In this document: piece after piece, positions 7,765 through 14,987 of the stretch | How positions within the stretch are numbered: position 1 is the first letter of the stretch | Layout of the letters: every line of letters starts with the position of its first letter | Translations under genes and position numbers: made by a program | Notes under the pieces: generated by a model | What the model saw: the letters and a program-made list of their open reading frames with translations, nothing else | Told to the model about the DNA's origin: nothing | The model's database searches: none | NCBI GenBank assembly: GCA_900758375.1 | Contig: CAAERJ010000022.1 | Location: 1 to 62,259, forward strand | DNA length: 62,259 bases | DNA from: an uncultured Collinsella sp. | GTDB lineage: Bacteria; Actinomycetota; Coriobacteriia; Coriobacteriales; Coriobacteriaceae | Direction of reading: 5' to 3'

Positions 7765-9042
7765 TTAGAACGGTATATCGTCTTCGATATCCTCTAGGTG
7801 GGAAATTAGATTTGCCATGATTGCCTCTCTTTTTCTGGGGCTTGCATTATCGAGCAGGTTGACAAAGTCTGAGATGGTATCTATTGAAATTGATCCTGGC
7901 TTTGTTTCGACAGTGCCATTGATTAGGATGTCAGTTAGATATTTGACATTTGCAAGTGAGCTATCTAACAAATGGGATTTAAGCAAACTCTGAAGACGCG
8001 CAAGAATGGTATCTGCGTTAATCTCGAAAGTTGATAAATGGCTCTTACAGACAGTGTGGCTAATAATTTCATTAATGAAATTGCGAAAAGCCCGCTTTTC
8101 CTTTGTTGTGAAAAACGGTGATTCACGTTTCTCTTCGCGTTCGTCTGGGAGATCGAATGCATCGAGATATCTTGTGTATTCGCTATCGATAAGATCTTCT
8201 TTATGTCTTAAGAAAATCGGCTTTATGTATTCACTGACATCGTCATCCTTTAATATCCATTCTACTTGTTGGTTTGCTAAGGCAACTGAAAGGATGCGGA
8301 GCTCTTGTTGGCTTGTGGGCATGTGGGAACTGGAACTCAGTTTTGAAATTATCGAATGTGTCTCAGCGAAAGAAATCGAATTTGCCAGCGCTTCTATTAG
8401 TGCATTAACGTCATCCTTAGCGGTATTCTTCATGTCGGCATCGCTGGTTCGTTGTGGTTTCGACACTCGTTCTTTATCTTTAGGACGATTATTAAGCTTG
8501 ATTACATTTTTCAAGTCGCCTTCAACCGTGATGTTGGTCCGATTCTTGAAATACTCGGCCATTCTTTTGTCATCCGTGCAAATCAGCACCTGCTTTTCTT
8601 CTGAACTCTGTTCGAGAAAAAAGTCGATTGATGCAACGATGCAAGCATCTTTAAAGCCCTTATCACTCCTTTCTTCAAATGGCGGCTCGTGATTAATTGC
8701 CCAGTTGTATATGCGAGGGAACGCGTACTCGACTGGCGCTTGTGGTAAGACGTTAAACGGAATTGATTTGTCGCTGCGGATTTTCTCTTCGACTTGTTCG
8801 AAAGCCAAACTTTCGGCCTCATCTATTGAAAAGCTCGTCAGCTTGAGTATTCCGCTTCTATTAATTTGTGCCTGTTCCCTCAGAAAAGACAAACGTTTCT
8901 GCGTTACTATTTCATCGATAACAACTGCGGGAATATATAGTTCGTTACTTGCAGCAATTGCCTGCAATTGCTTTCGGTTGCCTAGAAGCTCGGAATATGA
9001 GTTTTCGTTCCTAGCTAGATTCGTGTCGACGATTACTATCAC
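7765..9042 (-). CDS. PIN-domain nuclease-like protein with helical C-terminal region
   Basis: The first 170 residues match a PIN-type metal-dependent RNase domain. The likely acidic site is Asp6 in IVDTN, Asp43/Glu44 in VIDEI, Asp132 in GFKDACI and Asp157/158 in ICTDDKR. The remaining 255 residues are mostly helical with acidic stretches and have no family I can name. At 425 residues it is much longer than VapC toxins (about 130), so it resembles the large stand-alone PIN proteins found with defence genes (DUF4935-like). The start is GTG at 9042 behind GAGGGGAGA. The stop of an upstream truncated frame lies two bases before it. The downstream 107-residue gene and AbiH gene probably share its transcript. 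Confidence 0.78.
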   Translation of the reverse strand: MIVIVDTNLARNENSYSELLGNRKQLQAIAASNELYIPAVVIDEIVTQKRLSFLREQAQINRSGILKLTSFSIDEAESLAFEQVEEKIRSDKSIPFNVLPQAPVEYAFPRIYNWAINHEPPFEERSDKGFKDACIVASIDFFLEQSSEEKQVLICTDDKRMAEYFKNRTNITVEGDLKNVIKLNNRPKDKERVSKPQRTSDADMKNTAKDDVNALIEALANSISFAETHSIISKLSSSSHMPTSQQELRILSVALANQQVEWILKDDDVSEYIKPIFLRHKEDLIDSEYTRYLDAFDLPDEREEKRESPFFTTKEKRAFRNFINEIISHTVCKSHLSTFEINADTILARLQSLLKSHLLDSSLANVKYLTDILINGTVETKPGSISIDTISDFVNLLDNASPRKREAIMANLISHLEDIEDDIPF

Positions 9043-9044
9043 GA

Positions 9045-9245
9045 TTATCTCCCCTCGGACGGTTTCTTCTTAAACAATAATATCCATTGCGATGCATCAA
9101 TGAGCGTCATCAATTGTTGCAACGCAGACGGTGCAACACGCTTGTAGTCCTGATTTGTTATTACCTTGAGCGCTGCGGTTATTCGCTCAAGGCGGTGGCG
9201 GTAGGATTGCGATTCTTGTTCGTATGCGCGGTGCCCTGGCCAATC
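9045..9245 (-). pseudogene. C-terminal remnant of an unknown gene upstream of the PIN gene
   Basis: An open frame on the minus strand runs from after a stop at 9246-9248 to TAA at 9045-9047, two bases before the PIN gene start. The last 45 or so codons read like a real protein end (LERITAALKVITNQ, LQQLMTLIDASQWILLF), helical with a KKKP tail, and the coupling distance is typical of an operon. No convincing start codon is visible, and the plus strand from about 9182 reads as the helicase remnant. The 5' part was therefore probably lost at a junction near 9185. Family unknown. Confidence 0.4.
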
Positions 9246-9967
9246 TCATCACTGACGCGCTAACTAAAGAGGAGATGTCATACTTCAACGGGCTATTCTC
9301 GGATACAGACCCAGAGTTCGTTGAATTCAATGCGTTTGCTTTATCCAGGATCACCGATGCAGCGTCTGGAGAAAAGGGCGTCAGCCGGTCTGCGGCGGAC
9401 AAAATAATCGACTCAATCTCTGATGAACTGCCGACTGGCTCCAGGAGATTCATGTATGGGCGGTCCTATGCCATGCTTCTTGGAGCGCTGCGGAAACACC
9501 TTAAAAATGACTGCGTCGCGATGGATCCGTCTGAGCGCTTCGACTATATCGTTAGCATCTTTTCCGAGGGCTCCCTGTAGCGTTTCTCTGATTACCTTGA
9601 TGCAGATATCTCGATGATGACCGTTCGCTCCGCTAAGGGGCTCGAGTGGGACACTGTTTTCATTCCGGGCGTTACGCGTTTTGATTGGCCTGGAAGGATT
9701 TGTTCGCGGTGCGAAAGTGCTGGTATGTGCTCGCGTTCTGCGTATGGATGCCGGATCGTGGATGCGATGAAAATACCAGACGGGCTTATTGAGGAAATGG
9801 GCCTGTTGTACGTCGGTGTCACTCGCGCCCGCAAAGCGGTATATGTCTCCGCTTCTATGCAGCGCAGGACAAATTACGGGAACTATCAGGCTGCCTGCCC
9901 CTCTTGCCTAACGTCTCTTCCGGACATCGAACCCGTGGGTTGGACGGTCATGGACGGGGAGGGGTGA
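9170..9967 (+). pseudogene. UvrD/PcrA-type helicase remnant with in-frame TAG (GajB-like C-terminus)
   Basis: The frame encodes the C-terminal half of a superfamily 1 helicase. It begins near RIAILVRMRGALANL and continues to motif V (TVRSAKGLEWDTVFIPG) and motif VI (LLYVGVTRARKAVYVSAS). A cysteine-rich insert with CSRC and a later CPSC lies between and after these motifs, a layout I associate with Gabija GajB-type helicases. A TAG at 9578-9580 interrupts the frame just before SDYLDADISMMTVRSAKG, and coding continues in register after it. Walker A and the whole N-terminal half are absent. It is therefore a relic and cannot act as a helicase. An OLD-like ATPase/TOPRIM gene follows 246 bp downstream. 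Confidence 0.75.
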
Positions 9968-10040
9968 TCTGTGGCGGTATGGAGCGTGTTCACTATTGGA
10001 GCGAGGTCTGGTCCCGGCTCTCGCTGTGGTTTCATGGAGT

Positions 10041-10078
10041 GTGCCCAAGCTGTTCTTTGACTAGAACGGGTTGGGCAC
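10041..10078. repeat. Two-step hairpin downstream of the helicase remnant
   Basis: GTGCCCAA (10041-10048) pairs with TTGGGCAC (10071-10078), and GTTCT (10052-10056) pairs with AGAAC (10063-10067) inside it. There is no following T-run. A further TTGGGCACTG copy occurs near 10110. Function unknown; the 9968-10213 gap otherwise shows no gene. Confidence 0.5.
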
Positions 10079-10178
10079 TGGCGTCTTGGTGGGATGCGGT
10101 GTTTATTAAATTGGGCACTGTTGAATATTGCGAAACGGTTGCGCGGCATTGCCGATCATTTGGCACCGTGGGTTTAGT

Positions 10179-10199
10179 AAACTGCTATAAAAGCAGTTT
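10179..10199. promoter_or_regulatory. Palindrome just upstream of the OLD-like gene
   Basis: AAACTGCT (10179-10186) and AGCAGTTT (10192-10199) flank ATAAA. The palindrome ends 14 bases before the ATG at 10214 and so covers the leader or promoter. It could be an operator or a small mRNA hairpin; which is not decided by sequence. Confidence 0.45.
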
Positions 10200-10213
10200 G
10201 AAGTGGGGTTCTC

Positions 10214-11818
10214 ATGATCCGAGTTCGAAAGTTGAAGTTATCGAATCATCCGGTATTGGGTAATCTGGAGTTGGACTTTACCGACTCCTCAAATAAAGCC
10301 GTTGATACTGTCATCATCGCTGGAAATAACGGCATTGGTAAAAGCAGCTTAGTCGAGCTGCTCTATCAAATCATGGCTCATAAGTATCACGACATGCCAT
10401 GTTATGTTGATTCGATCGAAGTAGACTTTGACTCCAAAATACGAACATACGAGTTTTATGCCAAGGATATTAAGGGGCACGACTATCTCTATGTCAAAGA
10501 TGGCTTAGGCCTCGATAATTGGGTGGGTTCGGATGAATTTGCCGAGATTTTTCCCACTTCCGCTATCTTTTCTGATGTCGATATTAATTTTAAGTCTGAT
10601 CAAATAACTAGTGTAACAAGTCGAAATATTGATGAATCTGTTGAGAGTATTCGCTCGTCAAGTGATCTGCCCACTGAAATTAATCAACTTATTATTGATA
10701 TTCAGGCTCTTGATGATGCTGATGTCGCTAGGGTTGCTAGGAACAATATGGAAACTGGGCTCTCGCGACTTCAAGTCCCTCAAAGGATGCCTAGGTTCAC
10801 CAAAGCTTTTGATCTGATGTTTGACGACTTGAATTACGACCGTGTTGATAATCGCAACGGCCATAAAGAAATTCTCTTTAAAAAGAATGGCCATGACGTC
10901 CGTGTTGATCAACTGAGTTCTGGTGAAAAGCAGATTGTCTATCGTGGGTGCTTTATGCTGAAGGACTCGCATGCGCTCAGAGGTTCGTTTGTATTTATTG
11001 ACGAGCCTGAAATTAGCCTTCATCCTTCATGGCAGGAGAAGATTCTTCACTTTTATAAATCGTTGTTTCAGGACGAAGACGGGAACCAAACTTCTCAAAT
11101 TTTCTGTGTAACCCACTCGCCCTTTATTATTCATGATGAAAAAAGATACAACGACAAAGTAATTGTATTGGCCAGGAATGAATCTGGCGATGTGGTCGCA
11201 CAGGCTAATCCAGAGTTTTACGGTCCTGGTACGGTTCAAGCGGTGAAGGATGCTTTTTCGGTTTCGTGGTTTGTGAACGAAGCCCCCACTGTTTATCTAG
11301 AGGGGCCTACCGATGAGCAGTATTTCAATAAAGCACTTTCTTTTGCCCATATTAATAACCACTTGCTATTTAAATGGATAGGAAAGAAGAGCTCTGATGG
11401 ATCATGTGAATTCACGGGCGCACCATCGCTTAATAAAGCAGCCGCTTATTTGGATGCAAATCCTCCTTCGGTCTTCACTGCTTTCCTGTTCGATTGCGAT
11501 CAAAAGATTAATGAGTGTTTAAGCAACAATGTGTTGCGAACGAAAATGAAAACTTACGACTCCAGAAAGCATTTTAAGAAGGGAATCGAAAATGCCCTAG
11601 TACTGGATGACGATTTCGATACGTCGGCTTTTTATCAGGAAAAGCAAACCTTTGGAGATTATGGCGATAAAAAGGTAATCTCCGAATTTCAAAAGCAAGC
11701 TTTTTGTGACCATATTTGCTCTCTGCCAGAAGGGGAGCTCAAACCTATTTTGACGCATCTAATTGATGCCATTGAGCGTATTGATAAGCAAATCACGATT
11801 GCTAAAGAGCAGAAATAA
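10214..11818 (+). CDS. OLD-like AAA ATPase with C-terminal TOPRIM nuclease domain
   Basis: The 534-residue protein is an intact SMC/RecF-like ATPase fused to a TOPRIM-type domain. Walker A is GNNGIGKS (37-44), the ABC-like signature LSSGEKQ is at 234-240, Walker B is FVFIDEPE (259-266) and the switch histidine His301 lies in VTHSPF. From about 355 the TOPRIM part shows Glu363 in YLEGPTD and the Asp427-Cys-Asp429 pair in FLFDCDQ, followed by KKGIENAL. OLD-family nucleases of this design act in Gabija and related anti-phage systems; a PARIS-type ATPase/TOPRIM fusion is an alternative. A broken helicase gene just upstream hints at a former two-gene system. The gene is AT-rich, inside the island, with no stop or frameshift. 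Confidence 0.8.
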   Translation: MIRVRKLKLSNHPVLGNLELDFTDSSNKAVDTVIIAGNNGIGKSSLVELLYQIMAHKYHDMPCYVDSIEVDFDSKIRTYEFYAKDIKGHDYLYVKDGLGLDNWVGSDEFAEIFPTSAIFSDVDINFKSDQITSVTSRNIDESVESIRSSSDLPTEINQLIIDIQALDDADVARVARNNMETGLSRLQVPQRMPRFTKAFDLMFDDLNYDRVDNRNGHKEILFKKNGHDVRVDQLSSGEKQIVYRGCFMLKDSHALRGSFVFIDEPEISLHPSWQEKILHFYKSLFQDEDGNQTSQIFCVTHSPFIIHDEKRYNDKVIVLARNESGDVVAQANPEFYGPGTVQAVKDAFSVSWFVNEAPTVYLEGPTDEQYFNKALSFAHINNHLLFKWIGKKSSDGSCEFTGAPSLNKAAAYLDANPPSVFTAFLFDCDQKINECLSNNVLRTKMKTYDSRKHFKKGIENALVLDDDFDTSAFYQEKQTFGDYGDKKVISEFQKQAFCDHICSLPEGELKPILTHLIDAIERIDKQITIAKEQK

Positions 11819-11904
11819 CTACAGACATTACATCGCGCACCGAACGCTTAATGTAATTCACGTATGCACCGCATTAGCGATGAATTTAGGGTACTATATC
11901 AATA

Positions 11905-12001
11905 GTGATACAGTCGTCGTGGACTCTAAGTGAGGCGATGACAAAGAAGGGTCGTTGTTCGGAGGCTTCCGGCAACGGCCCTTTGATTTTAGGAGCTTGC
12001 T
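11905..12001 (+). ncRNA. Structured leader upstream of the first Abi_2 gene (candidate AbiF-type antitoxin RNA)
   Basis: Just before the Abi_2 start lies an 11-bp stem, AAGGGTCGTTG (11947-11957) with CAACGGCCCTT (11973-11983), containing one G-U pair. It is capped by a coaxial CGGA/TCCG helix and followed by TTGATTTT. A TGAGGC motif at 11931-11936 precedes it, and the second Abi_2 leader has the same motif. AbiF-type HEPN proteins are reported to be paired with an upstream structured RNA that restrains the toxin; assigning this leader to that class is inference. It may instead be a simple terminator or attenuator. Confidence 0.5.
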
Positions 12002-12739
12002 TTGGCAAAGGAATTTAAGACTTTTGCCCAACTTATTGAACTCCTAGAGAGCCGTGGGGTGGCGACTGATTCAACCGCTGTAGATTGCCTGAGACGTGAA
12101 AGCTATTACGCAGTTATAAACGGCTACAAAGGCCCTATTTTGATATAAATGATGTGCAGTCCTGCCTACCTGAATCGTTCTAATTATGCTGCGTCGCGAG
12201 ATATGCTCGTGCCTAAGGTGTTTCGAGGCAATAAGGGTTACCAGCACTCGAAAAATCTTGCCGAACTGTTAAATCTGCTGAATGATAAGGTATCAAATGA
12301 GCAATGTATGCGCCCATTTGTGAGGCATTATTTGAATAAATACGGTGCAGTGCCCTTGTGGGTTCTTCAGAATGATCTGACATTTGGCAATATTTCACAT
12401 TTCTATCAGCTTCAAAAACGCGGTGTGCAAAATGCTGCCTGCAAGTTGGTCAGCCAAACGTCAAATAGAAAACAAAGGCTCGAGCCGATAGTGATGCTTC
12501 GCGTCATTCAAGTTCTTTCTGGCTTTAGGAATATTTGCGCGCATGACGAGCGGCTCTATTGTGCGGTCGTAAGAGGGGCAAGGTTTTCTGATATGTACTC
12601 CCTGCTCTGCCATGTTCTACCTGACGAAGAGACGAAAGCAATGCTTGATGAATTGGGCAAGCTTGTCGGATCTTATCGTGGGTTAATTGCACAAGATGTT
12701 TTATACAGCGTGTTTAAAGAGATGAACATCAGAGTGTAG
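12002..12739 (+). pseudogene. Abi_2 (AbiF/AbiD-type HEPN) gene with in-frame stop and central deletion
   Basis: From TTG 12002, with AGGAGC in front, the first 48 codons match the Abi_2 N-terminus (FAQLIELLESRGV, then YYAVINGYKGP). A TAA at 12146-12148 interrupts the same frame. It then continues from 12149 with the C-terminal two thirds: PLWVLQNDLTFGNISHFY and the HEPN catalytic motif RNICAH (R127 and H132 of the second segment). Comparison with the usual Abi_2 layout suggests that about 70 residues are missing around the stop. The downstream segment alone has an ATG start and 196 residues with the RX4H motif, so a partial HEPN protein could still be made. Abi_2 proteins are abortive-infection RNases. 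Confidence 0.75.
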
Positions 12740-12949
12740 AGAAAGCTTCAATAACGCCGATTGCAATTGGACCGCCGCATCCACGGTGTTTGTTCTGCTG
12801 GGAATAGCGATTCTCGGCGCTGTGCATCTCTGCGAGATGGTGTAGCATACCTAGCTATCTTACAAAAGTTCTGTGGGAGCTTTAAGGGTGACGCTTTCGA
12901 CAAGAGAGTGTTGCCCTTTTTTCATGAGTGTAATGATGCGTATTTAGGC

Positions 12950-13290
12950 GTTTTGACAACAAGGCTGCGCGGGATGTCTGGAATGCCTCGGCGGTCGAGC
13001 TTGAATTGGAGGTACCGTAAAAGACGTTGCCGTGCGGGGCATGTCATGTGCTGTCAACGATGTCGCTCTCTCGCACCGTGAACATGCGGAAAACGGCAAG
13101 AGCCGGCTGGCGTAGATGCCCATCCCGCACGCTAAAGACGCTTCCAATGGATCGCCCTGCTCGCTGGGTAGACCATGGCAGTAGCCGGCTGTGTTCATAT
13201 AGAGGCGCCCGTCCATCAGGTCGTCGATATGAGCTTCTTTGTATGTGGGCTTCCGTATCCTCTCTGCTTTTTCGCTTTGGTTTGCAGGGC
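12950..13290 (-). pseudogene. Frameshifted remnant of an unnamed conserved gene
   Basis: On the minus strand one frame reads RKPTYKEAHIDDLMDGRLYM, then NTAGYCHGLPSEQGDPLE and ASLACGMGIY. The sense then moves to a second frame that reads FRMFTVRESDIVDST. I recall the motif order (KxxHIDxLxxGxLYMN, GLPxEQGDPLEASL, MFTVRExDIV) from a widespread protein family of unknown function, but I cannot name it. The switch of frame near 13110 and the stop soon after show a broken gene. The rest of 12740-13445 holds no other convincing coding sequence. Confidence 0.45.
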
Positions 13291-13445
13291 CGCCAGGAAG
13301 CCAAGAAGATCAACGTGCTCGTTGTGCGCGCTTCATTTTATGTCCGCGCGAGTGGCTACACTTTAGTAAAACGGCACGAAGGCATCTGTTGCATATCTCA
13401 TGCTGTAGACATATCGGCGAGTTCAGAGTTGAAGGCGGGGTGAGT

Positions 13446-13673
13446 ATGAAAGGTAGAAATCAGCACGTTACGAAGCGTTCGGATGGCAATTGGCAGGTTA
13501 AGGGCGAAGGGGCAAGTCGCGCTTCTTTCGTTACGACGACCCAGAGCGAGGCGATAAAGCTTGGTCGACGCATTTGCTCCAATCAAGAGTCGGAGTTGAT
13601 TGTCCATCGTCGCGACGGAAGAATCCGCGCAAGGGATTCCCATGGTCACGATCCCTTCCCACCGAGGGGATAA
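13446..13673 (+). CDS. DUF2188-family small protein
   Basis: A 75-residue protein matching DUF2188 along its full length: KGRNQHVTKRSDGNWQVKGE near the start, a TTTQSEAIKLGRRI helix, SELIVHRRDGRI, and the typical SHGHDPFPPRG end. These small basic proteins are frequent on plasmids, phages and defence islands and have no firm function. I chose the ATG at 13446 because it starts exactly at the family N-terminus and has GGCGGGGTGAG before it; the longer in-frame ORF from 13239 has no family support. A strong hairpin follows the stop. Confidence 0.75.
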   Translation: MKGRNQHVTKRSDGNWQVKGEGASRASFVTTTQSEAIKLGRRICSNQESELIVHRRDGRIRARDSHGHDPFPPRG

Positions 13674-13686
13674 AGAATCGGCTCCA

Positions 13687-13725
13687 TAGCGACAGCGGCC
13701 CGTAATAGCGTGCCCGCTGTCGCTA
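13687..13725 (+). terminator. Hairpin after the DUF2188 gene
   Basis: TAGCGACAGCGG (13687-13698) pairs perfectly with CCGCTGTCGCTA (13714-13725). The stem lies 14 bases after the stop codon. It has no T-run, so it is called a terminator from stem strength and place. Confidence 0.55.
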
Positions 13726-13828
13726 AATGACTTCTTCGTTGTGGCGAAATACGAGCTTGGGGCTATTTCACATGAATTGGTTGTTTGGTCTCTTCAAAGG
13801 GCTGATTTGGGGGATTCGTAGTATTGGA

Positions 13829-13857
13829 TTGACGGACCCCGGGTTCTCCCTTAAAGT
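13829..13857 (+). promoter_or_regulatory. Sigma-70-type promoter for the second Abi_2 leader
   Basis: TTGACG (13829-13834) and TAAAGT (13852-13857) are separated by exactly 17 bases. Transcription would begin near 13864, giving a leader of about 80 nucleotides before the Abi_2 ATG at 13945. Confidence 0.55.
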
Positions 13858-13863
13858 AAGCCT

Positions 13864-13944
13864 TGTGATGAGGCCTTGCGACGGTACGTCCGGCTTGGTC
13901 TGTGGGAACCGCCGAAAGGCGGTTTTCGCGTTAAAGGGGCCCAT
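13864..13944 (+). ncRNA. Structured leader upstream of the second Abi_2 gene (candidate AbiF-type antitoxin RNA)
   Basis: The leader has a TGAGGC motif at 13869-13874, a small GACG/CGTC hairpin, and a perfect AACCGCC-GAAA-GGCGGTT stem-loop (13907-13924) with a GNRA tetraloop. The stem can extend by G-U and G-C pairs. The motif, the hairpin and the position just before an Abi_2 start are shared with the leader at 11905-12001, though the stem sequences differ. This is the pattern expected of paralogous RNA antitoxins. The RNA class is inferred. Confidence 0.45.
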
Positions 13945-14372
13945 ATGGATAAGCCATTTAAATCTATTGCTGAGCAGATTGCTATTCTTGAAAGCCGTGG
14001 ACTCGAATGCGATAACAATACTCGGTTAGTTTTGGAGCGCAAGGGATACTATCCGGCTATTTCAAGTTTTACGAGTTTCAACCAGAAAGCATGAGAAATT
14101 CCATTGCCAAGTCGTTTTCTGATCTCTATTCCGTGACGCATGAAATCGATAAGCGCATCAGCCCCCGAAGGCTTAGGCTCGCATACGATTACATCAAAGA
14201 TTTTCGAAATATCTGCGCGCATGACGAGCGCCTTTTCTGTGCAAGGGTGTCTCCGTCTCACGATGTCAATCTAGTAGGGGTTTTAAGCGATCTTGAGCTA
14301 GTACTGACGTGCCCTACCTTCGTCTTCCCAGGCAAGTTGTTGGCCACCATAAAAGTTCGGGCACTTCGCTGA
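13945..14372 (+). pseudogene. Second Abi_2 (HEPN) gene, reduced to its two ends
   Basis: ATG 13945, behind AAAGGGG, opens 49 codons of Abi_2 N-terminus (FKSIAEQIAILESRGLE, then KGYYPAISSF) that stop at 14092-14094. A different frame from 14091 gives the C-terminal part with the HEPN motif RNICAH, at residues 39-44 of that segment, followed by DERLF. The middle of the protein, including the usual PLWVL..LTFG segment, is absent. Both a large deletion and a frame change therefore separate the ends. The RNICAHDERL stretch is nearly identical to that of the first copy. No functional product is expected. Confidence 0.7.
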
Positions 14373-14487
14373 GGGGCATATTTGCCAATGTAGTTTCTGC
14401 CGCTTCTTTCCCACATTTCTCTGAGTCAATAATGCAGATTGCTTGAACACGGCTTGGGGCTTGCCATATATTTGAATTTGACTGAAC

Positions 14488-14503
14488 TTAACTTATAAGT
14501 TAA
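14488..14503. promoter_or_regulatory. 16-bp perfect palindrome, likely toxin-antitoxin operator
   Basis: TTAACTTATAAGTTAA is a perfect palindrome that covers a possible -10 element (TATAAG, 14494-14499) with TTGAAT (14472-14477) 16 bases upstream. It lies 38 bp before the toxin gene. Toxin-antitoxin operons are usually repressed by the antitoxin at such sites. Confidence 0.6.
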
Positions 14504-14540
14504 CCATATTTGGTTTCTTCTGAAGCGGAGGGGGTGGCCT

Positions 14541-14948
14541 TTGGCTAGCGACTATGAGCTTGTCGAATATGCTGATCCCGAGGGACGACCTTTTTGGGAA
14601 CTAACCACCTCCCCTGAGAACTCTCAGTTTCAGAAGATGATGTCTGATCCTAAAACGAAGTTTACCGCCCGTAAAATGATCAATCAGATTTCAAAAATCT
14701 ATGATTACGGGCTAAAGGATGTCACTGGAACGTCAAAGCTTCGATGTATCGAGCCTAAGATTGGGCTATACGAACTCAAGGCTTTTGATGGGGTTAATCG
14801 AGAAATGGTCTACGCGATTTGCCAAGGCGTGGACAAGATTGTTTTGCTTTTTTGGTTTAAGGGCCATTAAGGCTCGGGAAATATTTCCAAAGAAATTAAA
14901 CGCGCAAAAAAGTTGGCCCCGATAGCAAAGCAGCTTTTGGAGTCATAG
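14541..14948 (+). pseudogene. HigB/Gp49-like RelE-superfamily toxin with premature stop
   Basis: The frame encodes a phage Gp49/HigB-like mRNA-cleaving toxin. Conserved pieces include LRCIEPKIGLYELKAF and the strand IVLLFWFKGH. A TAA at 14868-14870 ends it at 109 residues. The same frame then continues with a typical toxin end (NISKEIKRAKKLAPIAKQLL) to TAG at 14946-14948, so the intact protein would have been about 135 residues. Loss of the C-terminal helix probably reduces or removes activity. The start is ATG 14541; an upstream in-frame TTG near a GGAGGGGG stretch could also serve. The antitoxin gene follows directly, in the toxin-first order typical of HigBA. Confidence 0.7.
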
Positions 14949-14987
14949 CGTCGGCTTTTTTGCCCGCTTACGAAACGGAGACTTGTA

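Noticed and set aside
9187..9453. 88-residue minus-strand frame opposite the helicase remnant
   Set aside because: The plus strand carries recognisable helicase sequence, while this frame is serine-rich shadow text.
12761..13081. 106-residue plus-strand frame
   Set aside because: Mixed low-complexity text without motifs; it overlaps the better-supported minus-strand remnant at 12950-13290.
13727..14029. 100-residue plus-strand frame over the second Abi_2 leader
   Set aside because: It runs through the promoter and hairpin and has no family-like sequence.
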